Positions 25,354 to 33,649 of a stretch of DNA of 49,624 nucleotides are shown one piece after another. The position numbers were made by a program, and so were the translations under genes. Location: positions 1-49,624 of the forward strand of contig DATJFD010000074.1 of the NCBI GenBank assembly GCA_035495855.1. The letters run 5' to 3'. The DNA comes from JAHFIW01 sp035495855. Its GTDB lineage: Bacteria > Patescibacteriota > Patescibacteriia > SG8-24. Below the pieces are notes generated by a model. The model saw only the letters and a list, made by a program, of their open reading frames with translations. It did no database searches and was not told the DNA's origin. The stretch's first letter is position 1. Each line of letters starts with the position of its first letter.

Positions 25354-25938
25354 TCATTTGGCGGGAGAGGGGGACGGGGCCGGTGCCGGCGGGGGAGCCG
25401 GCGGCGGAGCGTTCGGGTTCACGTACAGCATGTCGAAATCGAACTTCACGTCCGTCTGCTGCAGGATGTTCGACAGCGGCGCCTTGACGTCCTTGAAGAG
25501 CGGCGAGGCCTCGAGCTTCGTCTGCAGCGCGATGACGTCGTCGCGGTCCTGGGCCACGCCCGACATGGTGATCCTGCCGGCCTGGTCGACGCGCAGCGAG
25601 GTCAGCTTCATCCCCTTCGGGATGAAGCCCGTGATCGTCTCAAGGACCTTCGACCAGGGAACGAACCGGTTCTCGAGGCCGTCGATGCGCTTCAGGTAGT
25701 CGTTGATCTTCTTGATGTCGGCGGTGATGGCCTTGGATTCGTCCGGCTCCCCGCTGGACCGGCCGGCCAGGTCCTCGTACGTGCCCTTGAACATCATGCG
25801 CACGGCGAGCAGCGTGCCGGACGCGAAAGCGACGACGAGGAAGATGAGGAACAGCATCGTCTGCACGTAGGCGACGATGAAGCCGGTGCGGAGCACGGCC
25901 TTCTTGTCCGGGGAAAGGAGGTTCAGCTGGGTCTTCAT
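25354..25938 (-). CDS. pilN: Type IV pilus assembly protein PilN-like
   Basis: 194 residues. The short N-terminal motif INLLS-like QLNLLSPDKK is the PilM-binding peptide of PilN; a membrane helix follows (about 22-48), then coiled coil and a PilN periplasmic-type domain (PKGMKLTSLRVDQAGRITMSG). C-terminal Pro/Ala tail. One nt after pilM. Confidence 0.87.
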   Translation of the reverse strand: MKTQLNLLSPDKKAVLRTGFIVAYVQTMLFLIFLVVAFASGTLLAVRMMFKGTYEDLAGRSSGEPDESKAITADIKKINDYLKRIDGLENRFVPWSKVLETITGFIPKGMKLTSLRVDQAGRITMSGVAQDRDDVIALQTKLEASPLFKDVKAPLSNILQQTDVKFDFDMLYVNPNAPPPAPPPAPAPSPSPAK

Positions 25939-25939
25939 A

Positions 25940-27103
25940 TCAGAACAGCGCGTTCCTGTACTTGGCGTTCTCGTCCGCCGCGCGCATGGCGAGGCCGATC
26001 GCGGTCGCGTAACCGAGCGCGTCCTCCCTGCGGGGGAACTCGCGCGGCAGATGCTGGTCGAGGTTGGCGACGGCGTCGCCGCGGCGGGCCTTGATGGTCA
26101 GCTTGCGCGACAGCACCGTGTCGATCTCCCTGAACTGCGCGCCGCCGCCGCAGAGGTACAGCCGTTCGATCTTCTTCCCCTGCGGGAAGCCGATCTTGTA
26201 GAACCGCAGCGCGTTGCGGATCTTCTCGGTCATGTCGTCGATGAGCGGCAGCAGGATCTTCCACATCTTGTCCTCGCAGCGCGTCGCGTCGAGGCCGCAT
26301 TCGCGCTTGAGCAGCTCGGCGTCGTCGAAGCTGACGCTCAGGCTCTCGCTCACGAGCTTGGTGATGGCGATGCCGGAGATGGGGATGCTGATGGACATCT
26401 GCAGCGCGCCGGCGTCGTAAATGACGAGGCTCGAGCGCGTCGCGCCGATGTCGAGGATGCCGAGCGCCTCGTCGATCTCCTCGTCCTCCGGGACGATGGC
26501 GCGGCTGATGGCCATGGCCTCGATCTCGAGCGCCACGGGAGCGAGCCCAGCCCGCTCGAGCATGGTGGTGTAGTCGTCCACGAGGTTCTTCGGCGCCGCG
26601 CCCATGAGCACTTTCATGGGCGGCTTCTGCGCCGCCGAAGGCACGGGGACCGCCGGGGTCTCCGGTTCCGGCGCGGCCGCTTCCTCCCGGGGGACCGCCT
26701 CGCGCTCCTCGAGCACCTGCCAGTCGTAATAGATGTCCTCGGGCGGGAGCGGGATGTTCTGTTCGATCTCCCGGATGACCGCCCGGCGCAGGTCCGCCTC
26801 GGACGAGCCCGCAGGGATCTCGATGATCTTGATGAACGTCTTGGCCTCCGGCAGGCAGGCGACGCAGGCGCGTCCGCGCAGCGAGCCCTTGGCCGTGCGC
26901 ACGAGCCGCGCGATGTGCTCGACCGCCTTGTCCATGTCCTTGATGTCGCCGCGCTCCATCACGCCCTCGGGGACGTCGACGGAGTTCCAGGCGATGAGCT
27001 TGTACGGCCTCTTGCCGCGGCCGCGCCGAACCTGCACGAGCTTGAACGTGCGGTCGCCGATGTCCAGGCCGAAGGTGTTGGAGAGCGGATTAAGCAAGGC
27101 CAT
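25940..27103 (-). CDS. pilM: Type IV pilus assembly protein PilM
   Basis: 387-residue actin-like cytoplasmic ATPase-fold protein that links the pilus motor to PilN/PilO. Phosphate-1 motif FGLDIGDRTFKLVQV, phosphate-2 LGILDIGATRSSLVIYD, adenosine motif LYLCGGGAQF. An Ala/Pro/Glu-rich loop (about 148-175) is inserted. A TATACT box lies 10 nt before the ATG (27119-27114 on minus) and GAGG lies between; an internal leaderless promoter or an ordinary Shine-Dalgarno are both possible. Confidence 0.93.
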   Translation of the reverse strand: MALLNPLSNTFGLDIGDRTFKLVQVRRGRGKRPYKLIAWNSVDVPEGVMERGDIKDMDKAVEHIARLVRTAKGSLRGRACVACLPEAKTFIKIIEIPAGSSEADLRRAVIREIEQNIPLPPEDIYYDWQVLEEREAVPREEAAAPEPETPAVPVPSAAQKPPMKVLMGAAPKNLVDDYTTMLERAGLAPVALEIEAMAISRAIVPEDEEIDEALGILDIGATRSSLVIYDAGALQMSISIPISGIAITKLVSESLSVSFDDAELLKRECGLDATRCEDKMWKILLPLIDDMTEKIRNALRFYKIGFPQGKKIERLYLCGGGAQFREIDTVLSRKLTIKARRGDAVANLDQHLPREFPRREDALGYATAIGLAMRAADENAKYRNALF

Positions 27104-27127
27104 AGGTCGCCTCAGTATAGCATTCCG

Positions 27128-28456
27128 TCACTTGATCTGCCGCCAGCTTCCCTTGTTGACGCGGAAGACGCCGGAAGGACTGGCCGAGAAGTGCATGTCC
27201 GCGAGCTCGCTCGAGTCGTAGGTGACGGTGGAGTTCTGGTCGAGGAACAGGCGCTTGGCGGCCAGCGATTTCGCGCCGGCGTTGTTCTGGAGGCGCAGGG
27301 TCCCGTACGGCGCGAGGAAGACGACGCCTTGCGCGGTCTGGGCCACCGAGATGGCGGGATCCGTGTCGACGAGCGAGTTGCTCATGCCGACCATCAGGAT
27401 GTGGCACTTGGGATTGCCCGAGCCGTTGATGGTCGTGCCGTTCACGACCGTGATCTTGCCCTTGGTCACGCGGTCGTTCGGGTCGTCCGCGAGGAGCACC
27501 GTGCCGTAGAGGTCGAAGGAGGAGTCGAGCGTCATCGACGAGCCGTTCTGCGTGTTGATGTTGCCGACCACCCAGACCGGACCCTTGATGGTCACGTCGA
27601 TGTTCTGGCCAAGGACGAGGTTCCCGATGATCTTCACCGGGCCGAGTGTGCTGTTGTCCGCGGGATAGTAGTCGCCGTTGATGACGCCGCCGTCCTCCGC
27701 GGCGTTGTGCCAGAAGTCCAGGTTGATGTCCGGGATGGAGACGGCAGTGGGCGTCGTGCTGTTCGGATACTTCACGCCGGAGACCGTGGTGCCCGAGATG
27801 CCCGCCGGGTCGGTCAGGTAGTGCGCGTCCTTCACCACCGTGGCGTTCAGGATGCTGTCGGCGTAGGCGTTGTTGAGCACCTTGCACTTGGTCTGAGTGC
27901 CGCCCGCCTTGGCGACGTAGGCGTCGCCGTCGATGATCGCGTTGGTCGCCGAGGTGCAGTCGATGTTGCCGTCCGCGTAGATCGTCCCGTGGATGGTCGA
28001 GTTGTTCTCCATGTGGGCGCCGCTGTCGCCCGCCTGCAGCGCATAGCCGAAGTTGATGCTGTCGTCCTGGGGAGGCTCGGTCGTGAGGTCGGCCTTGATG
28101 ACCGCGGTGTCGCCCGTGGCTGACGTGCCGGTGGAGGTCACTTCGCGGACGGAGCCCGCGGGGACGACCACCGTGGTGAAGGTCCCGCCGCCGAAGGAGA
28201 CGTTGGTCTCGCCGGCGTAATTGAGGCTGTATTGGCCGCCGCAGTTCGTGCCGCTCGAGGCGTTGATGCAGAACTGCGCTTTCTGCACGCCCGCGTCGGC
28301 GATCTGGGTCGCGGTCAGCGATTGCCGAAGCGTCTGCGCGGCCTTCCTGCCCGAGGCCGAATAATCGATGAGCACCAGCGCGAAGGCCAGCACCAGCGCG
28401 ATGAGCAGCGCGGCGGAGATGAGGGCGAACCCTTTCTTGTAAGCGAAGGTGGTCAT
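27128..28456 (-). CDS. PilX-like pilus-associated protein with beta-helix body
   Basis: 442 residues. N-terminus KKGFALISAALLIALVLAFA has the prepilin/PilX signature (cleavage after Gly9), but with Ser rather than Glu at mature position 5, as is common in PilX. The body is Asn/Gly/Thr-rich with repeated short strands (NSTIHGTIYADGNI, IIGNLVLGQNIDVTIKG, SMTLDSSFDLYGTVLL), suggesting a right-handed beta-helix exposed on the pilus or cell surface. Likely a minor pilus component; adhesive function is inferred. It sits 3 nt after the second prepilin gene. Confidence 0.78.
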   Translation of the reverse strand: MTTFAYKKGFALISAALLIALVLAFALVLIDYSASGRKAAQTLRQSLTATQIADAGVQKAQFCINASSGTNCGGQYSLNYAGETNVSFGGGTFTTVVVPAGSVREVTSTGTSATGDTAVIKADLTTEPPQDDSINFGYALQAGDSGAHMENNSTIHGTIYADGNIDCTSATNAIIDGDAYVAKAGGTQTKCKVLNNAYADSILNATVVKDAHYLTDPAGISGTTVSGVKYPNSTTPTAVSIPDINLDFWHNAAEDGGVINGDYYPADNSTLGPVKIIGNLVLGQNIDVTIKGPVWVVGNINTQNGSSMTLDSSFDLYGTVLLADDPNDRVTKGKITVVNGTTINGSGNPKCHILMVGMSNSLVDTDPAISVAQTAQGVVFLAPYGTLRLQNNAGAKSLAAKRLFLDQNSTVTYDSSELADMHFSASPSGVFRVNKGSWRQIK

Positions 28457-28459
28457 AGG

Positions 28460-29056
28460 TCAGAAGGTGGTGTTCCTGAAGAAGAGCGCGGTCCAGGCTT
28501 TCGAGGTCAGCGTCGAGCCGCGCGAAGTCGCGACGTCCACGAGATAGGTCTCGACGCGAGTCGCCTTGGTGATGTCGCTCGCGTTGTAGCGGAAGGTCAG
28601 CAGGGAGACGTCCGGGGAGAGCAGCCTGCGGAGCGAGATGCGGACGCTGCCGCTCGCGGCCTGCACGTCGGCGTACAGTTTCGTCGGGTCGGAGCCGTCG
28701 CGCGCGAACGCCACGTAGTCGTAGGTGTTGGCCAGGACGGCGCCCGAGGATGACACCGACGGCATCTTGAGCACGAGCACGCTTGAAGACGAGGTATAGG
28801 ACGTGCCGTTGACGGTCTGCGTGCCCAAGACGGCGATCGCGCCGCGCGCGAGCTGGGAGATCGTCCTGACGGCGAGCGACGTGCCGGTGTCCACGTCGGT
28901 GCGCGCGATCTGCCGCTGCACGATGTCGTAATCGGCGATGAAGATCTGCGTCACGATGATGAGCATGACCGTCATGACGGCCAGCGACACCATCATCTCG
29001 ATGAGGGTGAAGCCGGCGTTCCGGGGGCCGCGGCGATGGTGGGGGAGGGTGCGCAT
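28460..29056 (-). CDS. Minor prepilin (PilW-like)
   Basis: 198 residues. Short basic leader, cleavage site G15/F16 in AGFTLIEMMVSLAV with Glu20 at mature +5, then the hydrophobic stalk helix and a beta-rich globular domain. Leader peptide, N-methylation site and length suit a type IV minor pilin. Flanked 4 nt upstream and 3 nt downstream by the other two pilin-like genes, so the three form one minor-pilin block. Confidence 0.88.
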   Translation of the reverse strand: MRTLPHHRRGPRNAGFTLIEMMVSLAVMTVMLIIVTQIFIADYDIVQRQIARTDVDTGTSLAVRTISQLARGAIAVLGTQTVNGTSYTSSSSVLVLKMPSVSSSGAVLANTYDYVAFARDGSDPTKLYADVQAASGSVRISLRRLLSPDVSLLTFRYNASDITKATRVETYLVDVATSRGSTLTSKAWTALFFRNTTF

Positions 29057-29060
29057 GGCT

Positions 29061-30074
29061 TCACTTGGTGATGAGCGTCGAGCCGCTCTGGGTGCGCGTG
29101 ATGCCGACGTCGTCCCACGAGACCGTCGCCGTCACCTGTTTCATGGTCGCTTCGCCGAGGTAGCTGCCGACGGTCAGCGTCGCGGTGCCGGACGGGAGAT
29201 CGAAAGGGGAAAGGCGCTCCCAGGCGCTCGGCAGTGCGCCGACCGCGTCGGCGTCGAAGTTCCAGGTGGTGGTCGAGGCCTCCGTCACGGCGACGTCGTC
29301 GAACGAGGCCAGCGCGCCGTTCAGCGTGATGAGGCCCGCGTCGCCGGCGGAGAAGGATCCGTCCGTCACCGTCGTCAGCGTGACGCCGTTCTTCTTCAGC
29401 GTGATGGATTGGTTGGTGGCGACGACCTCGAGCGTGTACCAGGTGTCGGCGTTTTGGGAGACGTTCTGCGACCAGACCGTCGACTTCACGCCCTGCACGA
29501 CCTTGTCGAGCGCGATGCCTCCCGAGGAAAAGCGGAAACGGTAATGGTTCTCCGCGTCGCGGTAGCGGAAGACGATGCCCGCGCCCCAGCCCGACGGAGG
29601 GCTCGTCAGCACTTTCACTTTGGCGTCCATCGTGAAGTTGTCGCGGTAATTGCCGGGGAGGAGCGCCAGGCCGGTCTCTTCGATGACGGCGGACTGCGCG
29701 GTGCGCAGCGCGAGGACGTGCGAGGCGCTCGGCGCGGTCGCGTCCGTCTCCACCTTCCAGGGCCCGCGGGCCATGGCGACGCCGAGCCATCGGCCGTTCG
29801 TGCGGTCGACGAGCTCGATGTAGGGGAGCGACTTCAGGGAATCGAGCTCCTCCTGCACGAGGTCTGAGGCCTGCGCGCGGTATTGCGACGAACGGAGCGC
29901 GTTCATGGCGAGCAGCGCGCCGCTGAACACCGCGAGCATCAGCGTCGTGAGGGCGATCGTCACGAGCGCCTCGACCAGCGTGAAGCCGGACGAAGCTGCG
30001 AGCTGCGAGCTGCGAGCTGCGAGGCGTCGCCTCGCGCGCGTGTTGTACCGTGAAGCTCGAAGCTCGAAGCGCAT
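29061..30074 (-). CDS. Prepilin with a LamG/concanavalin-like domain
   Basis: 337 residues. Prepilin motif SSGFTLVEALVTIA: cleavage after G30, Glu35 at +5. After the stalk helix comes a jelly-roll-like region (about 155-270): GWGAGIVFRYRDAENHYRF, then WYTLEVVATNQSITLKKNG, then FDDVAVTEA, the usual run of LamG/concanavalin-A-like glycan-binding domains. The predicted adhesin role is inference. The 29-residue leader is unusually long and basic, and residues about 2-28 are translated from heptad repeat R12; no other ATG, GTG or TTG lies between 30074 and the cleavage site. Confidence 0.82.
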   Translation of the reverse strand: MRFELRASRYNTRARRRLAARSSQLAASSGFTLVEALVTIALTTLMLAVFSGALLAMNALRSSQYRAQASDLVQEELDSLKSLPYIELVDRTNGRWLGVAMARGPWKVETDATAPSASHVLALRTAQSAVIEETGLALLPGNYRDNFTMDAKVKVLTSPPSGWGAGIVFRYRDAENHYRFRFSSGGIALDKVVQGVKSTVWSQNVSQNADTWYTLEVVATNQSITLKKNGVTLTTVTDGSFSAGDAGLITLNGALASFDDVAVTEASTTTWNFDADAVGALPSAWERLSPFDLPSGTATLTVGSYLGEATMKQVTATVSWDDVGITRTQSGSTLITK

Positions 30075-30086
30075 AGCTCGCAGCTA
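29991..30086 (-). repeat. Heptad inverted repeat R12 overlapping a prepilin leader
   Basis: Plus-strand arm units CGAGCTG from 29991; opposite arm 30050-30086 with AGCTCGA units. Read on minus, it starts with the pilC stop TAG and continues into the start codon and leader of the downstream prepilin gene. Same flavour as R5, R6, R8. Confidence 0.82.
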
Positions 30087-31181
30087 GTTAGACTCGGCGA
30101 TCGACTGCGTGAGCGCGTAGATCGGCGTGATGACGGCGAGCGCGATGCCGCCGACCATGCCGCCGAGCGCGAGGATGAGGATCGGCTCGATGACGGAGGA
30201 GAGGTTGTCCAGGATCTGGTCGACCTGCTGCTCGTAGAAGTCCGCGATGTCGGCGAGCAGCTCGTCGACCGTGCCGGAGCGTTCGCCGACGAGCACCATC
30301 TGCACGACGAGCGGCGGGAAGAGCTTGGGATAGGCGCCGAGGCTGCGCGCGATGGTCTCGCCTTTCTTGATCCGTTCCGCCGCCTCCCTGACCGCCGCGC
30401 TGTAGTGGACGTTGGCGAGCACCTGCGAAGTGACGTTGAAGGACTGCACCACCGGGATGTCCGTCTTGAGCAGCCCCGAGACCGTGCGCGAGAACCGCGC
30501 GAGGTTCACCTTCTTGGCGATGGGGCCGATGATGGGGGAGAAGATGATACCCCGGTCGATGATGGACTTGCCGGCCTTCGTCCGGGCGAAGGCGATGAAG
30601 CCGACCACGAAGGCGACGAAGCCGACGGCGACGAGCAGGCCGTGCGCCTGCGTGAAATCTGAGATGGCCATGAGGATGCGCGTGGCGAGCGGCAGCTTTA
30701 CGTTGCCGAACTCCTTGAACACCCCGAGCAGCTTCGGCAGCACGAAGGTGAGCAGACCGGTGGTGATGCCGAGCATGGCCACGAGGATGACGACCGGGTA
30801 GGTCATCGCGCCCTTCACCTTGGAGCGCAGCTCGTAGTCCTTCTTCATCTGCGTGGTGAGCTCCTGCAGGACGTCCTCGAGCGTGCCCGACACTTCGCCG
30901 ATCTGGATCATGCTCGTGAAGATCGGCGGGTAGATCTTCGGGAACTTGGACAGGCCGGCGGACAGCGAGCGGCCCTGCTCGACGTCCTGGCGCACGATGG
31001 TGATGACGCGCCTGAACGTCTTGGATTCGGCCTGGAGCGCGAGGGTGTTGAGCGCCTCGGAGATCGACAGGCCCGCGTGGACCATGACCTTGAGGTTCTC
31101 GGTGAAGAACACCTTCTGGGTCAGCGGGACCGAGGAGTTGTAGAGCAGCCACTCGTTGAGACGCTGGGAAAGGGTGGGCAT
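30084..31181 (-). CDS. pilC: Type IV pilus inner-membrane platform protein PilC
   Basis: 365 residues, two T2SSF repeats (about 20-145 and 225-350), each ending in membrane helices, as in PilC/GspF. Motifs FTSMIQIGEVSGTLEDVL and VQMVLVGERSGTVDELL are the paired repeat signatures. It turns under the motor ATPase to assemble pilins. Four nt after pilB. Stop TAG lies in R12. Confidence 0.95.
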   Translation of the reverse strand: MPTLSQRLNEWLLYNSSVPLTQKVFFTENLKVMVHAGLSISEALNTLALQAESKTFRRVITIVRQDVEQGRSLSAGLSKFPKIYPPIFTSMIQIGEVSGTLEDVLQELTTQMKKDYELRSKVKGAMTYPVVILVAMLGITTGLLTFVLPKLLGVFKEFGNVKLPLATRILMAISDFTQAHGLLVAVGFVAFVVGFIAFARTKAGKSIIDRGIIFSPIIGPIAKKVNLARFSRTVSGLLKTDIPVVQSFNVTSQVLANVHYSAAVREAAERIKKGETIARSLGAYPKLFPPLVVQMVLVGERSGTVDELLADIADFYEQQVDQILDNLSSVIEPILILALGGMVGGIALAVITPIYALTQSIAESN

Positions 31182-31185
31182 AGGG

Positions 31186-32931
31186 CTAGTCCTTGGTGAC
31201 GCGGAGGATCTCTTCGATGGTCGTGACGGCCTTCACCGCCTTGATGAAGCCGTCCTCGATCATGGTGATCATGCCTTCGGCGATCGCGGCGTCCTTCAGC
31301 TCGTTGGCGTTGGCCTTCTTGTTGATGAGCTTCGACAGCTCGGGGCTGATCTCCATGATCTCATAGATGCCGACGCGGCCCTTGTAGCCCTCGTTGTTGC
31401 ACTGCGAGCAGCCGGACCCGCGCCAGAAGGTGGTGTCCTCGATCTTCTGGTTGGGCGCGACGATCTCCTGCCTGCGCAGCACCTCCCAGATGTTGTCGAT
31501 GGCGATCTGCGAGCGCAGCTGCTCGAGGGTGTGCGACGGCATCTTGAACGAGCGGATGCAGTTCTGGCAGATCTTGCGGACGAGGCGCTGCGCCACGATC
31601 ATGTTCGCCGTGAAGGCGATGAGGAACGGCGGCACGCCCATGTCGAGGAGGCGGGGGATGGAGGTCGCGGCGTCGTTGGTGTGCAGCGTTCCCATGACGA
31701 GGTGGCCGGTCATGGCGGCCTGGACCGCGATGGACGCGGTCTCCTCGTCGCGGATTTCGCCGACCAGGATGATGTTCGGGTCCTGGCGCAGGAGGGCGCG
31801 CAGGCCGCCCGCGAAGGTGAAGCCGATCTTCGGGTTCACCTGGCTTTGGTTGACGCCCGCCAGGCGGTACTCGACCGGGTCCTCGATGGTCGAGATGTTC
31901 ACCTTCGGCGTGTTGAGCATGTTCAGCACCGAATACAGCGTCGTCGATTTGCCCGAACCGGTCGGGCCGGTGACGAAGATGATGCCGTGCGGTTTGCGGA
32001 TGTTGCGGAGCACGATGTCGCGCGCTTTCGGCTGGAAGCCGAGCTGGTCGAGCGTCAGCGGTTTGGCGGTCTCCGAAAGGAGGCGCATGACGATCTTCTC
32101 GCCGTCGTAGACGGGGAGTATCGAGACGCGCATCGAGAACTTGTAGTTGGGGTTGTCGATCTTGAAGCGCCCGTCCTGCGGCAGGCGGTGCTCGTCGAGC
32201 TTCATGTTCGAGAGGATCTTGATGCGCGCGACGATGCCGGGCGCCACGATCTTCTGGAAGGTCATGACCGGGCGCAGCACGCCGTCCACGCGGAAGCGCA
32301 CGATGACCTCGGTCTCCGTCGGCTCGATGTGGATGTCGGAAGCGCCCTCGAGGATGGCGTGCTCGAGGATGGAGTCGACCACGCGGACGATCGGGATGTC
32401 CTCGGCGAGCTTTGAGAGCTTCTCTTCTTCCTCGGGCGTGGCCTCCTCGCCCGCCTTCTTGGGGATGAGCGTCATCGCGCCGAGCTCGGCGGAGAGGCTC
32501 TGCCGGTACTGCTTGGAGGCCTGCTCGAAGGAGCTGGGGCTCGTGTAATAGACCTTCAGGCGCAGGTTGGTCTTGCGTTTGATGAACTCGAAGGTCTGGA
32601 GGTCGGTCGGCTCGAGCGTCGCGACGCGGAGCTCCTCGTCCGTGCGTTCGAACGCGAGCACCTTGTGCTGCAGGGCGATCGGCTCGGGGATGAGGAAAAG
32701 GATGTCCTGGCGGATGGGGATCTCGCGCAGGTTCACGAAGGGGAGCTTGTAGAACTGCGCGGCGATGCGGTAGAGCATCTCCTCCGGCATCTTCTTCTCC
32801 TTGAGGAGATAGGCCTCGAGCGTCATGTTCGGGTCCTTCTCCTTGGCCTCCTTGAGCAGCTGGTTGATGCCCTTCATGTCGAAGGTGCCCGTCTCCCGCA
32901 GGATTTTCTTGAGAAGATCGTTGCTGAGCAT
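31186..32931 (-). CDS. pilB: Type IV pilus assembly ATPase PilB
   Basis: 581-residue cytoplasmic hexameric motor for pilus extension. N-terminal MshEN/T2SSE_N domain (about 1-150), linker, then the ATPase: Walker A GPTGSGKSTT (Lys328), Asp box NIILVGEIRDEETA, His box MTGHLVMGTLHTNDA, and a tetra-cysteine zinc site CQNC ... CSQC. First gene of the pilus operon. No retraction ATPase pilT, prepilin peptidase or obvious major pilin is in the window. Confidence 0.96.
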   Translation of the reverse strand: MLSNDLLKKILRETGTFDMKGINQLLKEAKEKDPNMTLEAYLLKEKKMPEEMLYRIAAQFYKLPFVNLREIPIRQDILFLIPEPIALQHKVLAFERTDEELRVATLEPTDLQTFEFIKRKTNLRLKVYYTSPSSFEQASKQYRQSLSAELGAMTLIPKKAGEEATPEEEEKLSKLAEDIPIVRVVDSILEHAILEGASDIHIEPTETEVIVRFRVDGVLRPVMTFQKIVAPGIVARIKILSNMKLDEHRLPQDGRFKIDNPNYKFSMRVSILPVYDGEKIVMRLLSETAKPLTLDQLGFQPKARDIVLRNIRKPHGIIFVTGPTGSGKSTTLYSVLNMLNTPKVNISTIEDPVEYRLAGVNQSQVNPKIGFTFAGGLRALLRQDPNIILVGEIRDEETASIAVQAAMTGHLVMGTLHTNDAATSIPRLLDMGVPPFLIAFTANMIVAQRLVRKICQNCIRSFKMPSHTLEQLRSQIAIDNIWEVLRRQEIVAPNQKIEDTTFWRGSGCSQCNNEGYKGRVGIYEIMEISPELSKLINKKANANELKDAAIAEGMITMIEDGFIKAVKAVTTIEEILRVTKD

Positions 32932-33032
32932 ACGTACGCCCCGCTGCTTGAGGGTTAAGCTCCGTCGTTGCGGCGAGGGGGTCGGGAAATGCGCTGTACA
33001 CAGCCCCGGAACCGCCGCGTTTCACGTCCTTC

Positions 33033-33047
33033 ATTTTACCATAAAAT
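33033..33047. other. Palindromic double -10-like element between pilB and the 33159 gene
   Basis: ATTTTA-CCA-TAAAAT gives TAAAAT on each strand, 3 bp apart, in the divergent gap. On minus it would give pilB a leader of about 95 nt. -35 boxes are weak on both sides, so promoter function is uncertain. Confidence 0.35.
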
Positions 33048-33101
33048 CGGCCCGGCGGCCATCCGGCCCTCGGAAGCCGCGTCCGCCTTAATTCGGCGCG
33101 C

Positions 33102-33130
33102 TTGTGAGGGCCCCCGTCGGGTGCTACCAT
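33102..33130 (+). promoter_or_regulatory. Promoter of the 33159 gene
   Basis: TTGTGA (33102-33107), 17-bp spacer, TACCAT (33125-33130). A second -10-like TATACT at 33147-33152 is 6 nt before the ATG. Confidence 0.55.
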
Positions 33131-33158
33131 CGAAGCCCGAATCCCGTATACTGAGGAC

Positions 33159-33548
33159 ATGGACCCCCTCTACAAGAATCCGCGCGCGCTCGCCTCCGCG
33201 GTCAATGCGAGCCTGGACAAGGCCACGCGCATCACCGCCGCGGCCGCGTTCTCGGTCCTCATGGTCCACTGGGCCTTCATCGTGGCCTTCGTGATGCCAC
33301 GGCTCGGAGAGCTGCAGTTCCTGCGCCTCCACTATTCGGCCGCGCAGGGCATCGACTGGGTCGACGATTGGCGCGCCATCTTCCTCTTCCCGGCGGTCGG
33401 CCTCGCGGCCTTCGCTTGCAACGTCGCCTTCGCGGTCCTCCTGGCCCGGCGCGACCGGGCGCTCGGCCGGCTGCTCATGGGCGCGACCGTCGTCGTCGAG
33501 CTGCTCGTCGCCGTCGGCGGCGTGATCGCGGTGCTGTTGAACGGATAA
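33159..33548 (+). CDS. Small membrane protein upstream of mraY
   Basis: 129 residues with three hydrophobic helices (about 26-50, 70-95, 103-127) and a conserved-looking HYSAAQGIDWVDDW loop. No family recognised. It leads the mraY-lon-ftsW-murG run and is divergent from pilB. The gap to mraY is filled by repeat R13. Confidence 0.65.
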   Translation: MDPLYKNPRALASAVNASLDKATRITAAAAFSVLMVHWAFIVAFVMPRLGELQFLRLHYSAAQGIDWVDDWRAIFLFPAVGLAAFACNVAFAVLLARRDRALGRLLMGATVVVELLVAVGGVIAVLLNG

Positions 33549-33638
33549 GGGAAAAAGGGGGAAAGGGGAAAAGGAAGAAAGCCCGGCATTCTCTTCTTTC
33601 CTCTCGCCCTCTCTCCCTTTCCCCCTCTTCCCCTCTCA
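33546..33638 (+). repeat. Heptad inverted repeat R13
   Basis: Begins with the TAA stop of the 33159 gene. Left arm is 7-mers of AGGGGGA/AAGGGGA type (33546-33581), right arm 33591-33638 pyrimidine-only complement. Ends 11 nt before the mraY ATG. Confidence 0.8.
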
Positions 33639-33649
33639 ACCCTCGGCTC

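Noticed and set aside
24350..32931. Type II secretion locus
   Set aside because: PilM, PilN and PilO, the PilX-like protein and prepilins point to a type IV pilus; no secretin or GspD/GspC is present.
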